A stretch of 24,161 bases of DNA, taken from contig PMOV01000068.1 in the NCBI GenBank assembly GCA_003161195.1, positions 1,215 through 25,375 on the forward strand. The letters are read 5' to 3'. A program made the position numbers and the translations under genes. Below the pieces are notes generated by a model. That model had not been told where the DNA came from, ran no database searches, and saw only the letters and a list, made by a program, of their open reading frames with translations. Numbering within the stretch: position 1 is the first letter of the stretch; every line of letters begins with the position of its first letter. The DNA comes from Acidobacteriota bacterium (GTDB lineage Bacteria; Acidobacteriota; Terriglobia; Acidiferrales; UBA7541). Below, piece by piece: positions 7,152 through 15,469 of this stretch.

Positions 7152-8108
7152 TTGCTCCAAACCACAATTGCTCGTGAATCCGTTGCGGAAGGCATTGGCC
7201 TGCACACCGGAGTGTACGGTCACATCGGCCTGCGACCGGCGCCCGCCGACACCGGCATCGTGTTTCGCCGCGTGGACCTCGACAATTTTACGATTGAAGC
7301 GCATGGCCAGAACGTGGCGCGCGTGAGTTATGCCACGAGCTTGATGAAGCAAGGCGTGCTGCTCTCGACCACCGAGCACCTGCTCGCGGCGATCTATTCC
7401 TGCGGCATTGACAACATTTTCATCGACATCGATTCCATCGAGATTCCCATTTTGGACGGCTCCGCGGAACCGTTTATGGCCATGCTGGCGCATTCCGGCG
7501 TGCGCAAACTGCGGCGCAAGCGGCGCTATTTGAAGGTCGTAAAGCCGTTCGAGTTGGTGGAAGGCGACCGCCGAGTGGGGATTTATCCTTCCGAGCGCTT
7601 TGAAGTAGATTGCTACGTGGACTTTACGCACCCGCTCGTGGGGCGGCAGCAGATTGCGATTGCCGTCGCGCCCGATACGTTCCGTAGCTGCCTGGCGCGG
7701 GCGCGGACTTTTTGCTTCGAGCGAGAGATCGAGCCGTTGCGCGCCATGGGGCTGATTCGCGGCGGGTCGCTCGAAAATGCCATCGTCCTGACCAGCGATG
7801 GCGTGATGAACGGTCCGCTGCGTTTCGCGGATGAGTTTGGCCGGCACAAGGCGCTGGACCTGATCGGGGACCTGGCCTTGGCGGGTCTGCCGCTGCTGGC
7901 GCGCGTGGAAGCGCACAAGGCAGGACACTCGCTGCACACGCAGCTGGTGAGCCGGCTCTTGGCTGACCCGTCACTGTGGAGCATCACGACGGCTGCAGGA
8001 GAAGGTTCCCACGAAGGTGACGCCATTCGCGACGCAGATCACGAGCCCGCGCGCGAGGGCGAATTTCCTCTCCACCTGAAGCCCAATCCGGCCTTCGCCG
8101 CGGATTAG
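7152..8108 (+). CDS. lpxC: UDP-3-O-acyl-N-acetylglucosamine deacetylase
   Basis: LpxC removes the acetyl group from UDP-3-O-acyl-GlcNAc, the committed step of lipid A synthesis in the cytosol. The N-terminus reads ARESVAEGIGLHTG as in known LpxC. Zinc ligands are visible as His76 (STTEHL), His232 and Asp236 (GRHKALDLIGD), and the catalytic-site His259 is in KAGHSLH. IEIPILDGSAEPF at 97-109 is another signature. The length of 318 aa is slightly above E. coli (305), with a short unconserved tail. The start is TTG at 7152: no ATG or GTG is in frame before the conserved N-terminus. GlmU, which supplies UDP-GlcNAc, is the next gene. Confidence 0.95.
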   Translation: MLQTTIARESVAEGIGLHTGVYGHIGLRPAPADTGIVFRRVDLDNFTIEAHGQNVARVSYATSLMKQGVLLSTTEHLLAAIYSCGIDNIFIDIDSIEIPILDGSAEPFMAMLAHSGVRKLRRKRRYLKVVKPFELVEGDRRVGIYPSERFEVDCYVDFTHPLVGRQQIAIAVAPDTFRSCLARARTFCFEREIEPLRAMGLIRGGSLENAIVLTSDGVMNGPLRFADEFGRHKALDLIGDLALAGLPLLARVEAHKAGHSLHTQLVSRLLADPSLWSITTAAGEGSHEGDAIRDADHEPAREGEFPLHLKPNPAFAAD

Positions 8109-8173
8109 TTGCCACCTCAGTGACAGCGTTGTCGCTCCCGACGTGCTCCGCAAACTCCTTCCCATTGCGTGTA

Positions 8174-8202
8174 TTGCCAAATGTTCCAGCCTCCCGCAGA
8201 AT
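8174..8202 (+). promoter_or_regulatory. Candidate promoter of glmU
   Basis: TTGCCA (8174-8179) and CAGAAT (8197-8202) are separated by 17 bp, matching the -35 consensus at five of six and the -10 at four of six positions. Transcription would begin about 17 nt before the GTG start of glmU at 8226. It lies in the 117-bp lpxC-glmU gap, so glmU could be expressed independently of lpxC. Confidence 0.35.
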
Positions 8203-8225
8203 GACCAAACTTATGAGCAACACCC

Positions 8226-9662
8226 GTGAAAAATAACGACCTGGCCATCGTGATCCTTGCTGCCGGCAAGGGCACGCGGCTCAAATCAAGTTTGGCGAAA
8301 GTGTTGCATCCGGCGGGCGGAAGGTCGCTTATCGAGCAGGTGTTGCGCAGTTGCGCGCCGCTGAAGGCCAGGAGGACCATCGTGGTGGTGGGACATCAGG
8401 CGGAGAAAGTGACCGCAGTGGTTGAGCCCTTAGGCGCGCAAGCCGTGCCGCAGCAGCCGCAACGCGGGACGGGCCACGCGATGATGGTGGCGCGGCGGGC
8501 GCTGGGAAACGCCAAGCTGGCCATTGTGCTGGCGGGCGACGCGCCTTTGATTCGCACGGAAACATTGCAGGCGCTGCTGGCCGCGCATCGCAGCGCGAAT
8601 GCCGCGGCGACCGTTTTGACGGCGGTGCTGGCCGACCCGAGCGGGTACGGGCGCATCGTGCGCAAATCCGGCGATCACGTGGCGGCGATTGTGGAAGAGT
8701 CGCAACTGACGGACGCGCAGCGCGAGATCAACGAGATCAATTCGGCGATTTACTGCTTCTCGCCACAGAAACTGTGGCCGGCACTGGCGAGGGTAAAACC
8801 GAACAACAAGCATCGCGAACTGTATCTGACAGATGCCGTCGGAGTGTTGGCCTCGCAGGGTGAAACGGTCGTGGCGCAAATTGCCGGCGACGCGCGCGAA
8901 GTACTTGGCTGCAACACGCGGGCGGATTTGTCGGCCGTGGACCGCATTTTCCGCGAAGCCAAACGCGATGCGCTGATGAACGCCGGCGTGACCATCCAGT
9001 TGCCGGAGACGGTGTTGGTGGATCCGGACGTGACGGCGGGCGAAGACACGGTGATTGAGGCAGGCGTGCAACTCTTGGGCGCGACGAAGATTGGCGCGCG
9101 GTGCACGATTCGCGCGGGCAGCGTGCTGGCGGATGCGGTGCTGGGCGATGACGTGGTGATTGAGGCGCATTCTTTGGTGGCGCAGAGCCGCATCGATGCG
9201 GACGTGGTGATCGGACCTTTTGCGCGGCTGCGCGGCGGGACGCACTTGAAAAGCGGGTCGCGCATTGGGAATTTTGTGGAAGTGAAGAACAGCACCGTGG
9301 GCGAAGGCACGAAGGCCATGCACCTCACGTATTTGGGCGACGCGCGGATTGGCAACAAGACGAATATTGGTGCGGGGACGATTACCTGCAATTACGACGG
9401 GTTTCACAAACATCCGACGACGATTGGCAGCGGCGTATTTATTGGCAGCGATTCGGCGCTGGTGGCGCCTGTGCGCCTGGGGGATGGCGCGTACGTGGGT
9501 GCGGGATCGACGATTACGGAGAATGTTCCGGCGGGAGCGCTGGGGATTGCGCGTGGACGGCAAGCGAATAAGGCGGGGTGGGCGGCGAAGAAGCGGCGGG
9601 AGTTGGCGGCCAGTGAGAAGGTTGGCGGCTCGAAGAAAAAATCTAAAGCGCGGCGACGCTAA
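8226..9662 (+). CDS. glmU: Bifunctional UDP-N-acetylglucosamine pyrophosphorylase / glucosamine-1-phosphate N-acetyltransferase
   Basis: GlmU acetylates glucosamine-1-phosphate and then joins it to UTP, giving UDP-GlcNAc for peptidoglycan and lipid A. The N-terminal nucleotidyltransferase begins AIVILAAGKGTRLKSSLAKVLH, with QPQRGTGHAM at the uridine pocket. From about residue 255 a left-handed beta-helix of hexapeptide repeats follows, with the acetyltransferase residues His366 (AMHLTYLGDA) and Asn389 (CNYDG), equivalent to His363 and Asn386 of E. coli. The last 25 residues are a Lys/Arg-rich tail beyond the usual end. The start is GTG, giving the standard N-terminus; the Shine-Dalgarno is weak. 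The gene sits between lpxC and the pur genes on the same strand. Confidence 0.95.
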   Translation: MKNNDLAIVILAAGKGTRLKSSLAKVLHPAGGRSLIEQVLRSCAPLKARRTIVVVGHQAEKVTAVVEPLGAQAVPQQPQRGTGHAMMVARRALGNAKLAIVLAGDAPLIRTETLQALLAAHRSANAAATVLTAVLADPSGYGRIVRKSGDHVAAIVEESQLTDAQREINEINSAIYCFSPQKLWPALARVKPNNKHRELYLTDAVGVLASQGETVVAQIAGDAREVLGCNTRADLSAVDRIFREAKRDALMNAGVTIQLPETVLVDPDVTAGEDTVIEAGVQLLGATKIGARCTIRAGSVLADAVLGDDVVIEAHSLVAQSRIDADVVIGPFARLRGGTHLKSGSRIGNFVEVKNSTVGEGTKAMHLTYLGDARIGNKTNIGAGTITCNYDGFHKHPTTIGSGVFIGSDSALVAPVRLGDGAYVGAGSTITENVPAGALGIARGRQANKAGWAAKKRRELAASEKVGGSKKKSKARRR

Positions 9663-9967
9663 AAATCCTGGTTCAAATATTAGAGCTAGCAAATGAGAGT
9701 GCAAAGGCGCACAGACTGAAGTCTATGCCACCTTGCTTCGAGGACGGAACGAGCGGCGTGGTTTACGAAGAGTAATTTTGAATGAAAGAGTGGCGACCGG
9801 CAAGGCCTATGCGGACGGACTGAAGCGTGTGCTACAAAAGATGACGCCTTGAACGGCGTGGCTACAATATCAAAAGTTCGCGGGCCGAAGCCTGTGCTAC
9901 CAAAAACTGTTCCCACCTACGCTGTGATAAACTAAGACTTCCCGAACGCCATTCAGGAGCGTCCTGC
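9663..9967. other. Intergenic region between glmU and purQ, mostly repeat
   Basis: 305 bp without a gene. It is filled from about 9701 to 9902 by a hairpin repeat cluster, followed by the purQ leader. A PurS gene (about 80 codons) would be expected here in many bacteria; I looked in all three plus frames and see nothing resembling it, and stops interrupt each frame. A poor extended -10-like TGTGATAAA at 9923-9931 may serve purQ. Confidence 0.6.
9701..9902. repeat. Cluster of degenerate hairpin repeats (GCTAC-ended), inverse of the 1462-1608 cluster
   Basis: About five related units spaced roughly 30-36 bp. Three end in GCTAC (9831-9835, 9861-9865, 9896-9900) and others in GCCAC or GTTTAC. 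Cores include AGACT-ga-AGTCT at 9713-9724 and ACGCC-ttgaac-GGCGT at 9844-9859, both perfect inverted repeats. GGACTGAAG at about 9817 and GCCGAAGCC at about 9885 are decayed versions. The GTAGC-headed units at 1462-1608 are the reverse complement type. No open frame or T-tract is associated. Confidence 0.6.
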
Positions 9968-10672
9968 ATGAAATTTGGAGTCGTGGTCTTTCCGGGATCC
10001 AATTGCGACCATGATGCGTTTCACGCCGTAGCGAACGTCTTGCGCCAGCCAGTGGAATTCTTATGGCACCAGAGCGAGGGTCTGGCGGGTTGTGATGCGC
10101 TGATTCTGCCTGGCGGCTTTGCGCACGGGGATTATTTGCGCACCGGAGCGATTGCGCGTTTTTCGCCGGTGATGAAGTCAGTGGCAAAATTTGCAGAGGC
10201 TGGCGGACCGGTGCTGGGGATTTGCAACGGGTTTCAGATTTTGCTGGAAGCGGGACTGCTACCGGGCGCGGTAATGCGCAATTCCGGGCTGCGCTACATT
10301 TGCCGGTACGTGCACATTCGCGTGGAGCAGACGGAGACACCGTTTACAAATGCCGCGCACGCCGGACAAATTTTGAAGATTCCCATCGCGCACAATGACG
10401 GCTGCTACACGCTCGACGAAGAGGGACTTGCGGAGCTCGAACGCAACCGGCAGATTTTGTTTCGTTACACCACGGCGGATGGGAAGAATGACGCGGCGGG
10501 AAACCCAAATGGGTCGCTGCACAATATTGCCGGTGTGTGCAATCGCCAGCGCAACGTAGCGGGGCTGATGCCGCACCCGGAGCGCGCGGTGGAGAGTGCG
10601 CTCGATTCGGCCGATGGGCTGGTCATTCTGAACTCGATGGTCGGCGCCTTGGCAGGGGCGGCGAAGGCGTGA
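9968..10672 (+). CDS. purQ: Phosphoribosylformylglycinamidine synthase, glutamine amidotransferase subunit
   Basis: PurQ releases ammonia from glutamine for PurL, which makes FGAM, step 4 of purine synthesis. A class I glutaminase triad is visible: Cys86 in LGICNGFQ, and His203/Glu205 in MPHPERAVE. The N-terminus VVVFPGSNCDHD and the ILPGGFAHGDYLR block are PurQ signatures. The length (234 aa) is normal. ATG follows AGGAG by 8 nt. purL starts 47 bp downstream, so the pair forms an operon. This separate-subunit type normally works with PurS, which is not in this window. Confidence 0.96.
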   Translation: MKFGVVVFPGSNCDHDAFHAVANVLRQPVEFLWHQSEGLAGCDALILPGGFAHGDYLRTGAIARFSPVMKSVAKFAEAGGPVLGICNGFQILLEAGLLPGAVMRNSGLRYICRYVHIRVEQTETPFTNAAHAGQILKIPIAHNDGCYTLDEEGLAELERNRQILFRYTTADGKNDAAGNPNGSLHNIAGVCNRQRNVAGLMPHPERAVESALDSADGLVILNSMVGALAGAAKA

Positions 10673-10719
10673 GTTTTCGCACCAACATCTTTTCCCCGCA
10701 GGACAGGGTCTAACACCGC

Positions 10720-13071
10720 ATGGCAACAGCAAGCACGGAAATTAAAGTGACCGCGGAGATCGCGGCGGAGCATGGGCTGACCGGCGAGGAATACGCGCGC
10801 GTGCAGAAAATTCTGGGGCGCGACGCAAACATTACCGAGCTGGGAATTTTCAGCGTGATGTGGAGTGAGCATTGCTCGTATAAGTCCAGCAAGGTGCATC
10901 TGAAGCGACTGCCGACACGCGGAAAGGTGGTGGTGCAGGGACCGGGAGAAAATGCCGGCGTGGTGGATATCGGCGACGGGCTGGTGGCGGCGTTCAAGAT
11001 TGAATCGCACAATCATCCGAGTTTTGTCGAGCCGTTTCAGGGCGCGAACACCGGGGTGGGCGGAATTTTGCGGGATATTTTTACCATGGGCGCGCGGCCG
11101 ATTGCGATTCTGGATTCGTTGCGATTTGGACCGATTACGGCGGACGGATTTGTCGCGCCGAAAAGCTATCCCGCGGCGGCGGATACCGCGACAAACGCCA
11201 CTGCCATCGCGGCGAACCGGCGGATTCTGGATGGCGTGATTCGCGGCGTGGCGAATTATGGAAATTGTTTTGGCGTGCCGACGGTGGGCGGAGAAGTGTG
11301 TTTTGAGCCTTGCTATTCGCAGAACCCGCTGGTGAATGCGCTGGCGCTGGGGATTGCGCGCAAGGAAGATATCTTTCTCGCCAAAGCCAAGGGCGTGGGC
11401 AATCCCGTGATTTACGTGGGTGCGAAGACTGGCCGCGACGGAATTCACGGGGCGTCGTTGCTGGCCTCGGCGGAGTTTACGGAAGAATCGCAGCAGAAGC
11501 GCCCGAACGTGCAGGTGGGCGACCCGTTCGTGGAGAAATTGTTGCTCGAAGCGTGCCTCGAAGCGATGCAGACGGGCGCGATTGTGGCGATTCAGGATAT
11601 GGGCGCGGCGGGGCTGACGTGCTCGACGACGGAGATGGCCTCGCGCGGCGGGACGGGCATTGAAATCGATTTGGCGAAAGTGCCGCAGCGCGAAACGGGC
11701 ATGACGCCGTACGAAATCATGCTCAGCGAATCGCAGGAGCGCATGCTGCTGGTGGCGCAGCGCGGCCGCGAGAGCGAAGTGCTGGACGTTTTCAAGAAGT
11801 GGGGCCTGGACGCCGTGGTGGTGGGCGAAGTGAAAGACGGCGGGCTAATGCGGGTGAAGGATCGTGGGCGGGTGGTGGCGGAGATTCCGGCGCATCCCTT
11901 GGCAGAAGAAGGGCCGGTGTATCAGCGACCGCTGGGGGCTCCGGTGAGACGCGCGGAGACGGCGGCGGACTGGTTTGCGTTTGGCGCGGCAGGCGCGGAG
12001 CTGACGGAACATTTTGTGAAATTGCTGAGCGCGCCGGCAATCGCGTCAAAGCGCTGGATTACCGAGCAGTACGACACCATGGTGCGCACGAATACGCTGG
12101 CGGCGCCGGGCGCGAGCGATGCCGCGGTCGTGAGAATCAAAGAGTCTGAGAAGAACGGCGTGATGCGCGCGCTGGCGCTTTCGACCGACGGCAACGGGCG
12201 GTGGTGTTACCTGAATCCGCGCGTAGGCGCGATGCATGCAGTGGCGGAGGCGGCGCGCAACGTGGCATGCAGCGGGGCGCGGCCAATTGCGGCGACGAAT
12301 TGCCTGAATTTCGGCAGCCCGGAAAAGCCCGAAGTGATGTGGCAGTTCAGCGAAGCGATTGACGGTTTGACGGAAGCGTGCGAAGCGCTGGGCACGCCGA
12401 TTACCGGCGGCAACGTGAGTTTTTATAACGAGACCCTGGGAAGTTCGATTTATCCGACGCCGGTGATTGGGGTGCTGGGAATTTTGGACGACGCGGCGAA
12501 GGTGGTAAAGATTGCGGTTCGCGCGGCGGGCGATGTGATTTTGTTGTTGGATGGCGGGTCGCGCCAAAAGCATAGCGCGCAAGAATTTTCTTCCAGCGAA
12601 TATTGCAAAACGATTGCGGGCATGGTTGGCGGCGAGCCGCCCGCGATGGATTTAGGGGCGGAGAAGCGGCTGATCGATTGCATGATTGCGCTTGCCGGCG
12701 AGCGTGCGGTGCAGTCGGCGCACGATGTGAGCGATGGCGGGTTAGCGGTGACGCTGGCGGAAAGTTGCTTCGCGGCGAAGAATCTCGGCGTAGAGGTCAC
12801 ACTGGGAAGCGACGAGACTGGAACGCCCGCGGAGTATGCGCTGTTCGGTGAACGCGGCGCTCGTGCGGTGGTGTCCGTAGGGCCCGAGAAGGTTGCCGCT
12901 GTTCTGGCGATTACGAGACAATGTGGCGTCGCCGCCAGGGCAATTGGCCACGTGACGCAAAACGCCGATTTGCGCATCCAATATGAAGGTAGCACGGTGG
13001 TCGACAGTGCCGTCGAGACGCTGCGCGACGTCTGGGCCCATTCGCTCGAACGCACGCTCAGGGTGCAGTAA
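10720..13071 (+). CDS. purL: Phosphoribosylformylglycinamidine synthase, synthetase subunit (small-type PurL)
   Basis: PurL converts FGAR to FGAM using ATP and ammonia delivered by PurQ. The active-site His51 lies in MWSEHCSYKSS; ESHNHPSFVEPFQGANTGVGGILRD is the ATP-binding signature, and a second AIRS-like half follows (NCLNFGSPEKPEVMWQF, TGGNVSFYNE, AHDVSDGGLAV). At 783 aa it is of the small, PurS-dependent type, slightly longer than the usual 720-750. The N-terminus shows no PurS fusion. ATG start; purF begins only 10 bp downstream. The codon usage shares the G-ending bias of the block. Confidence 0.96.
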   Translation: MATASTEIKVTAEIAAEHGLTGEEYARVQKILGRDANITELGIFSVMWSEHCSYKSSKVHLKRLPTRGKVVVQGPGENAGVVDIGDGLVAAFKIESHNHPSFVEPFQGANTGVGGILRDIFTMGARPIAILDSLRFGPITADGFVAPKSYPAAADTATNATAIAANRRILDGVIRGVANYGNCFGVPTVGGEVCFEPCYSQNPLVNALALGIARKEDIFLAKAKGVGNPVIYVGAKTGRDGIHGASLLASAEFTEESQQKRPNVQVGDPFVEKLLLEACLEAMQTGAIVAIQDMGAAGLTCSTTEMASRGGTGIEIDLAKVPQRETGMTPYEIMLSESQERMLLVAQRGRESEVLDVFKKWGLDAVVVGEVKDGGLMRVKDRGRVVAEIPAHPLAEEGPVYQRPLGAPVRRAETAADWFAFGAAGAELTEHFVKLLSAPAIASKRWITEQYDTMVRTNTLAAPGASDAAVVRIKESEKNGVMRALALSTDGNGRWCYLNPRVGAMHAVAEAARNVACSGARPIAATNCLNFGSPEKPEVMWQFSEAIDGLTEACEALGTPITGGNVSFYNETLGSSIYPTPVIGVLGILDDAAKVVKIAVRAAGDVILLLDGGSRQKHSAQEFSSSEYCKTIAGMVGGEPPAMDLGAEKRLIDCMIALAGERAVQSAHDVSDGGLAVTLAESCFAAKNLGVEVTLGSDETGTPAEYALFGERGARAVVSVGPEKVAAVLAITRQCGVAARAIGHVTQNADLRIQYEGSTVVDSAVETLRDVWAHSLERTLRVQ

Positions 13072-13081
13072 CGAAAGTGCA

Positions 13082-14593
13082 ATGACAGAAAAAATCGCTT
13101 ACGCCGACGATCATTTTCACGATGAGTGTGGTGTGTTCGGCGTGTTCGGGCACGCGGAGGCGGCGAATCTCGCGTATTTGGGGCTGTACGCCTTGCAGCA
13201 TCGCGGACAAGAGTCGGCGGGCATCGTCTCGAGCGATGGCGGAGAATTGCACGCACACCGCGCGATGGGCGAGGTAGAAGAGATTTTTATTCCGAGCGTG
13301 CTCGCGCAACTTCCGGGCGATTTGGCGATTGGGCATACGCGGTATTCCACGGCGGGCGACAAGGCCCTGCTCAACGCACAGCCCATCATGGTGGATTGCA
13401 ACAAGGGCAAGATTGCGCTGGGACACAACGGAAATTTGACCAACGCCGCGGAATGGCGGCGAAAGCTCGAACATCGCGGTTCGATTTTCCAAACGAACAG
13501 CGATACGGAAGTGATCGTGCATTTGATTGCGCGGTCGCAGGCGCGGAATTTGTCCGGCGCGCTGGGCGATGCGCTGAACCAGGTGGAAGGCGCGTACTCG
13601 CTGCTGGTGCTGACGCCGGACGAATTGTATGCGGTGCGCGATCCACGCGGATTTCGGCCGCTGGTGTTGGGCAGATTGGCGGCCACGGAAACCGCCGGCG
13701 AAACATGGCTGGTGGCTTCGGAAACATGCGCGTTCGATTTGCTGAATGCGCAGTACGTGCGCGAGATCGAGCCGGGCGAGATGGTGCGCATCTCCAAGTC
13801 CGGCATCGAATCGATTCATTTCGCGCCGGAAAAGCCCAGACAACACTGTATTTTCGAGCATGTCTATTTCGCGCGGCCGGACAGCACGGTGTTCGGCAAG
13901 TCCGTGAATGCGAGCCGCGAAGCGTTGGGGCGCGTACTGGCGCGGGAACATCCGGTGGAAGCGGACATCGTGGTGCCGGTGCCGGATTCGGGCGTACCCG
14001 CCGCGGTGGGATATGCGCTGGAATCCGGCATTCCGTTTCATCTGGGATTAATCCGCAATCATTACATTGGGCGCACGTTTATTGAGCCGTCGCAGGCCAT
14101 TCGCAATTTTGGCGTGAAGCTGAAGCTGAATCCGGTGCGCGGGCTGATTGAAGGTAAGCGCGTGATACTGGTCGACGATTCCATCGTGCGCGGGACGACC
14201 AGCCGGAAAATTGTCCGCATGGTGCGCGAAGCCGGCGCGAAGGAAGTACACGTGCGCATCAGTTGCCCGCCGACGATTTCGCCGTGCTATTACGGCGTGG
14301 ATACGCCGACAAAGGAAGAGTTGATCGCGTCGTCGAATACGCCGGAAGAGATCTGCCGGTACCTGGGCGCGGATTCGCTGGGATATGTTTCGCTGCCGGC
14401 GTTGCGGCAAGCGGTGGGCGATGCGGACGGTGCGTTCTGCACCGCGTGTTATACGGGCGTGTATCCGACGGACCTGGTGCAGCTGGAAGTGCGCGAAGGC
14501 AGCGGAAATGGCACACTGGGAATTGGCATGCGCGATACGTCCGGCGGATTGCCACAAACAGAAAGGCCCGTAACGGTGGAACGTGAAGTCTGA
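13082..14593 (+). CDS. purF: Amidophosphoribosyltransferase (Fe-S, propeptide-bearing type)
   Basis: PurF makes 5-phosphoribosylamine from PRPP and glutamine, the first step of purine synthesis. The N-terminal nucleophile is Cys16 (HDECGVFGVF), so a 15-residue propeptide would be removed. The PRPP loop is VILVDDSIVRGTTS. Cysteines 256 (QHCIFEH), 395/402 (SCPPTISPC) and 453/456 (CTAC) fit the four-cysteine iron-sulfur cluster of B. subtilis-type PurF, an oxygen-sensitive form. I chose ATG at 13082, 10 bp after purL, because the frame is open further upstream only inside purL and the homologous N-terminus starts here. The 3' end overlaps lepB by 11 bp. Confidence 0.95.
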   Translation: MTEKIAYADDHFHDECGVFGVFGHAEAANLAYLGLYALQHRGQESAGIVSSDGGELHAHRAMGEVEEIFIPSVLAQLPGDLAIGHTRYSTAGDKALLNAQPIMVDCNKGKIALGHNGNLTNAAEWRRKLEHRGSIFQTNSDTEVIVHLIARSQARNLSGALGDALNQVEGAYSLLVLTPDELYAVRDPRGFRPLVLGRLAATETAGETWLVASETCAFDLLNAQYVREIEPGEMVRISKSGIESIHFAPEKPRQHCIFEHVYFARPDSTVFGKSVNASREALGRVLAREHPVEADIVVPVPDSGVPAAVGYALESGIPFHLGLIRNHYIGRTFIEPSQAIRNFGVKLKLNPVRGLIEGKRVILVDDSIVRGTTSRKIVRMVREAGAKEVHVRISCPPTISPCYYGVDTPTKEELIASSNTPEEICRYLGADSLGYVSLPALRQAVGDADGAFCTACYTGVYPTDLVQLEVREGSGNGTLGIGMRDTSGGLPQTERPVTVEREV

Positions 14594-15308
14594 ACAGGCG
14601 AAGAAACAAGAAGCGGCGGAAGCGCACGTCCCAGTAGGAACGAAAATTCAGCGCGAGATTATTGCGTGGTTCTGGGTGGCGCTAGTTTTTCTGTTGATCA
14701 ACGGGGCCATTGGGCAGGCGCGCGTGATTCCGTCCGGGTCGATGGAGAACACGCTGCTGATCGGCGACCATCTGATCATGAGCCGCGTGGGGTACGACGC
14801 GGGCGTGCCGTTCACCAACATTCATGTGCCGTTGTGGCGGAATCCCAAGCGACAGCAGATTGTGATTTTTAAGCCTCCGTTTGCGCCGGACCAACCGGAT
14901 TTTGTGAAGCGCGTGATTGGCTTGCCGGGAGAGACGCTGGATATTCGCGAAGGCTCCGTGTGGATCAACGGGAAAAAATTGAACGAGCCTTACACCACCG
15001 GGCCGAGCGAACCTGCGCCGCCGGGGTTGAATCCGAATGGCGGGCCGGACGTGAAGTTTCCGTACGTGGTGCCTGCCGATTGTTATTTCGTGATGGGCGA
15101 CAATCGCGGAAACTCTATGGACAGCCGCTTTTGGGGATGCATGCCGCGCAGGAATTTAATTGGCTCTCCGGTGATGATTTACATGTCGCTCAAAGCTTCG
15201 CCGGAGGCGTGGGACACCGGGCAGATTCGCGAACGGTTTTTCGCCTATGCCAACGCGCTGCTGCATCCGAGCACGGTGCGTTGGAATCGGCTGTTCCACA
15301 CGTTTTGA
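14583..15308 (+). CDS. lepB: Signal peptidase I
   Basis: Membrane-bound serine/lysine protease that removes Sec and Tat signal peptides. One N-terminal membrane segment (about 26-44) precedes box B IPSGSMENTL with the nucleophile Ser53; the general base Lys109 is in FVKRVIGLPGE, and box E is MGDNRGNSMDSRFWG. Its length of 241 aa is normal. GTG at 14583 lies inside the last codons of purF (11-bp overlap in another frame), which suggests translational coupling; the GGTGGA just upstream is too close for a normal ribosome site. A secretion gene between purF and purM is functionally unexpected. Confidence 0.94.
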   Translation: MKSEQAKKQEAAEAHVPVGTKIQREIIAWFWVALVFLLINGAIGQARVIPSGSMENTLLIGDHLIMSRVGYDAGVPFTNIHVPLWRNPKRQQIVIFKPPFAPDQPDFVKRVIGLPGETLDIREGSVWINGKKLNEPYTTGPSEPAPPGLNPNGGPDVKFPYVVPADCYFVMGDNRGNSMDSRFWGCMPRRNLIGSPVMIYMSLKASPEAWDTGQIRERFFAYANALLHPSTVRWNRLFHTF

Positions 15309-15469
15309 GTTTGCGTTTTACTGCTCGCCGCAAAGAGATTTAAGCTAACGACGGTACGCGGGGGCAGCTCTGCTGACTCGCAGCCCCGCGGAGCCAGCCC
15401 ACCATTGCCCGGCAACGGGTGCGCGGTTTTTAGAGAATCGCACGGGAAACGGACACCAACAGGGCCCCC
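15309..15469 (+). other. lepB-purM intergenic region with GC-rich hairpins
   Basis: 161 bp. CGCGGGG (about 15358) and CCCCGCG (about 15384) form a 7-bp stem. A second short hairpin, CCCG-gcaa-CGGG (about 15410-15421), is followed by a T-run (GGTTTTTAG at about 15425), so a weak intrinsic terminator or attenuator before purM is possible. No known riboswitch consensus is recognisable and no clear promoter is seen. Confidence 0.3.

Noticed and set aside
9663..9967. Possible purS gene in the gap before purQ
   Set aside because: All three plus frames are interrupted, and no stretch resembles the short PurS fold; the sequence is repeat-rich instead.
15309..15469. Purine riboswitch before purM
   Set aside because: The hairpins do not match the conserved loops of purine or PRPP-type riboswitches that I know; at most a weak attenuator.
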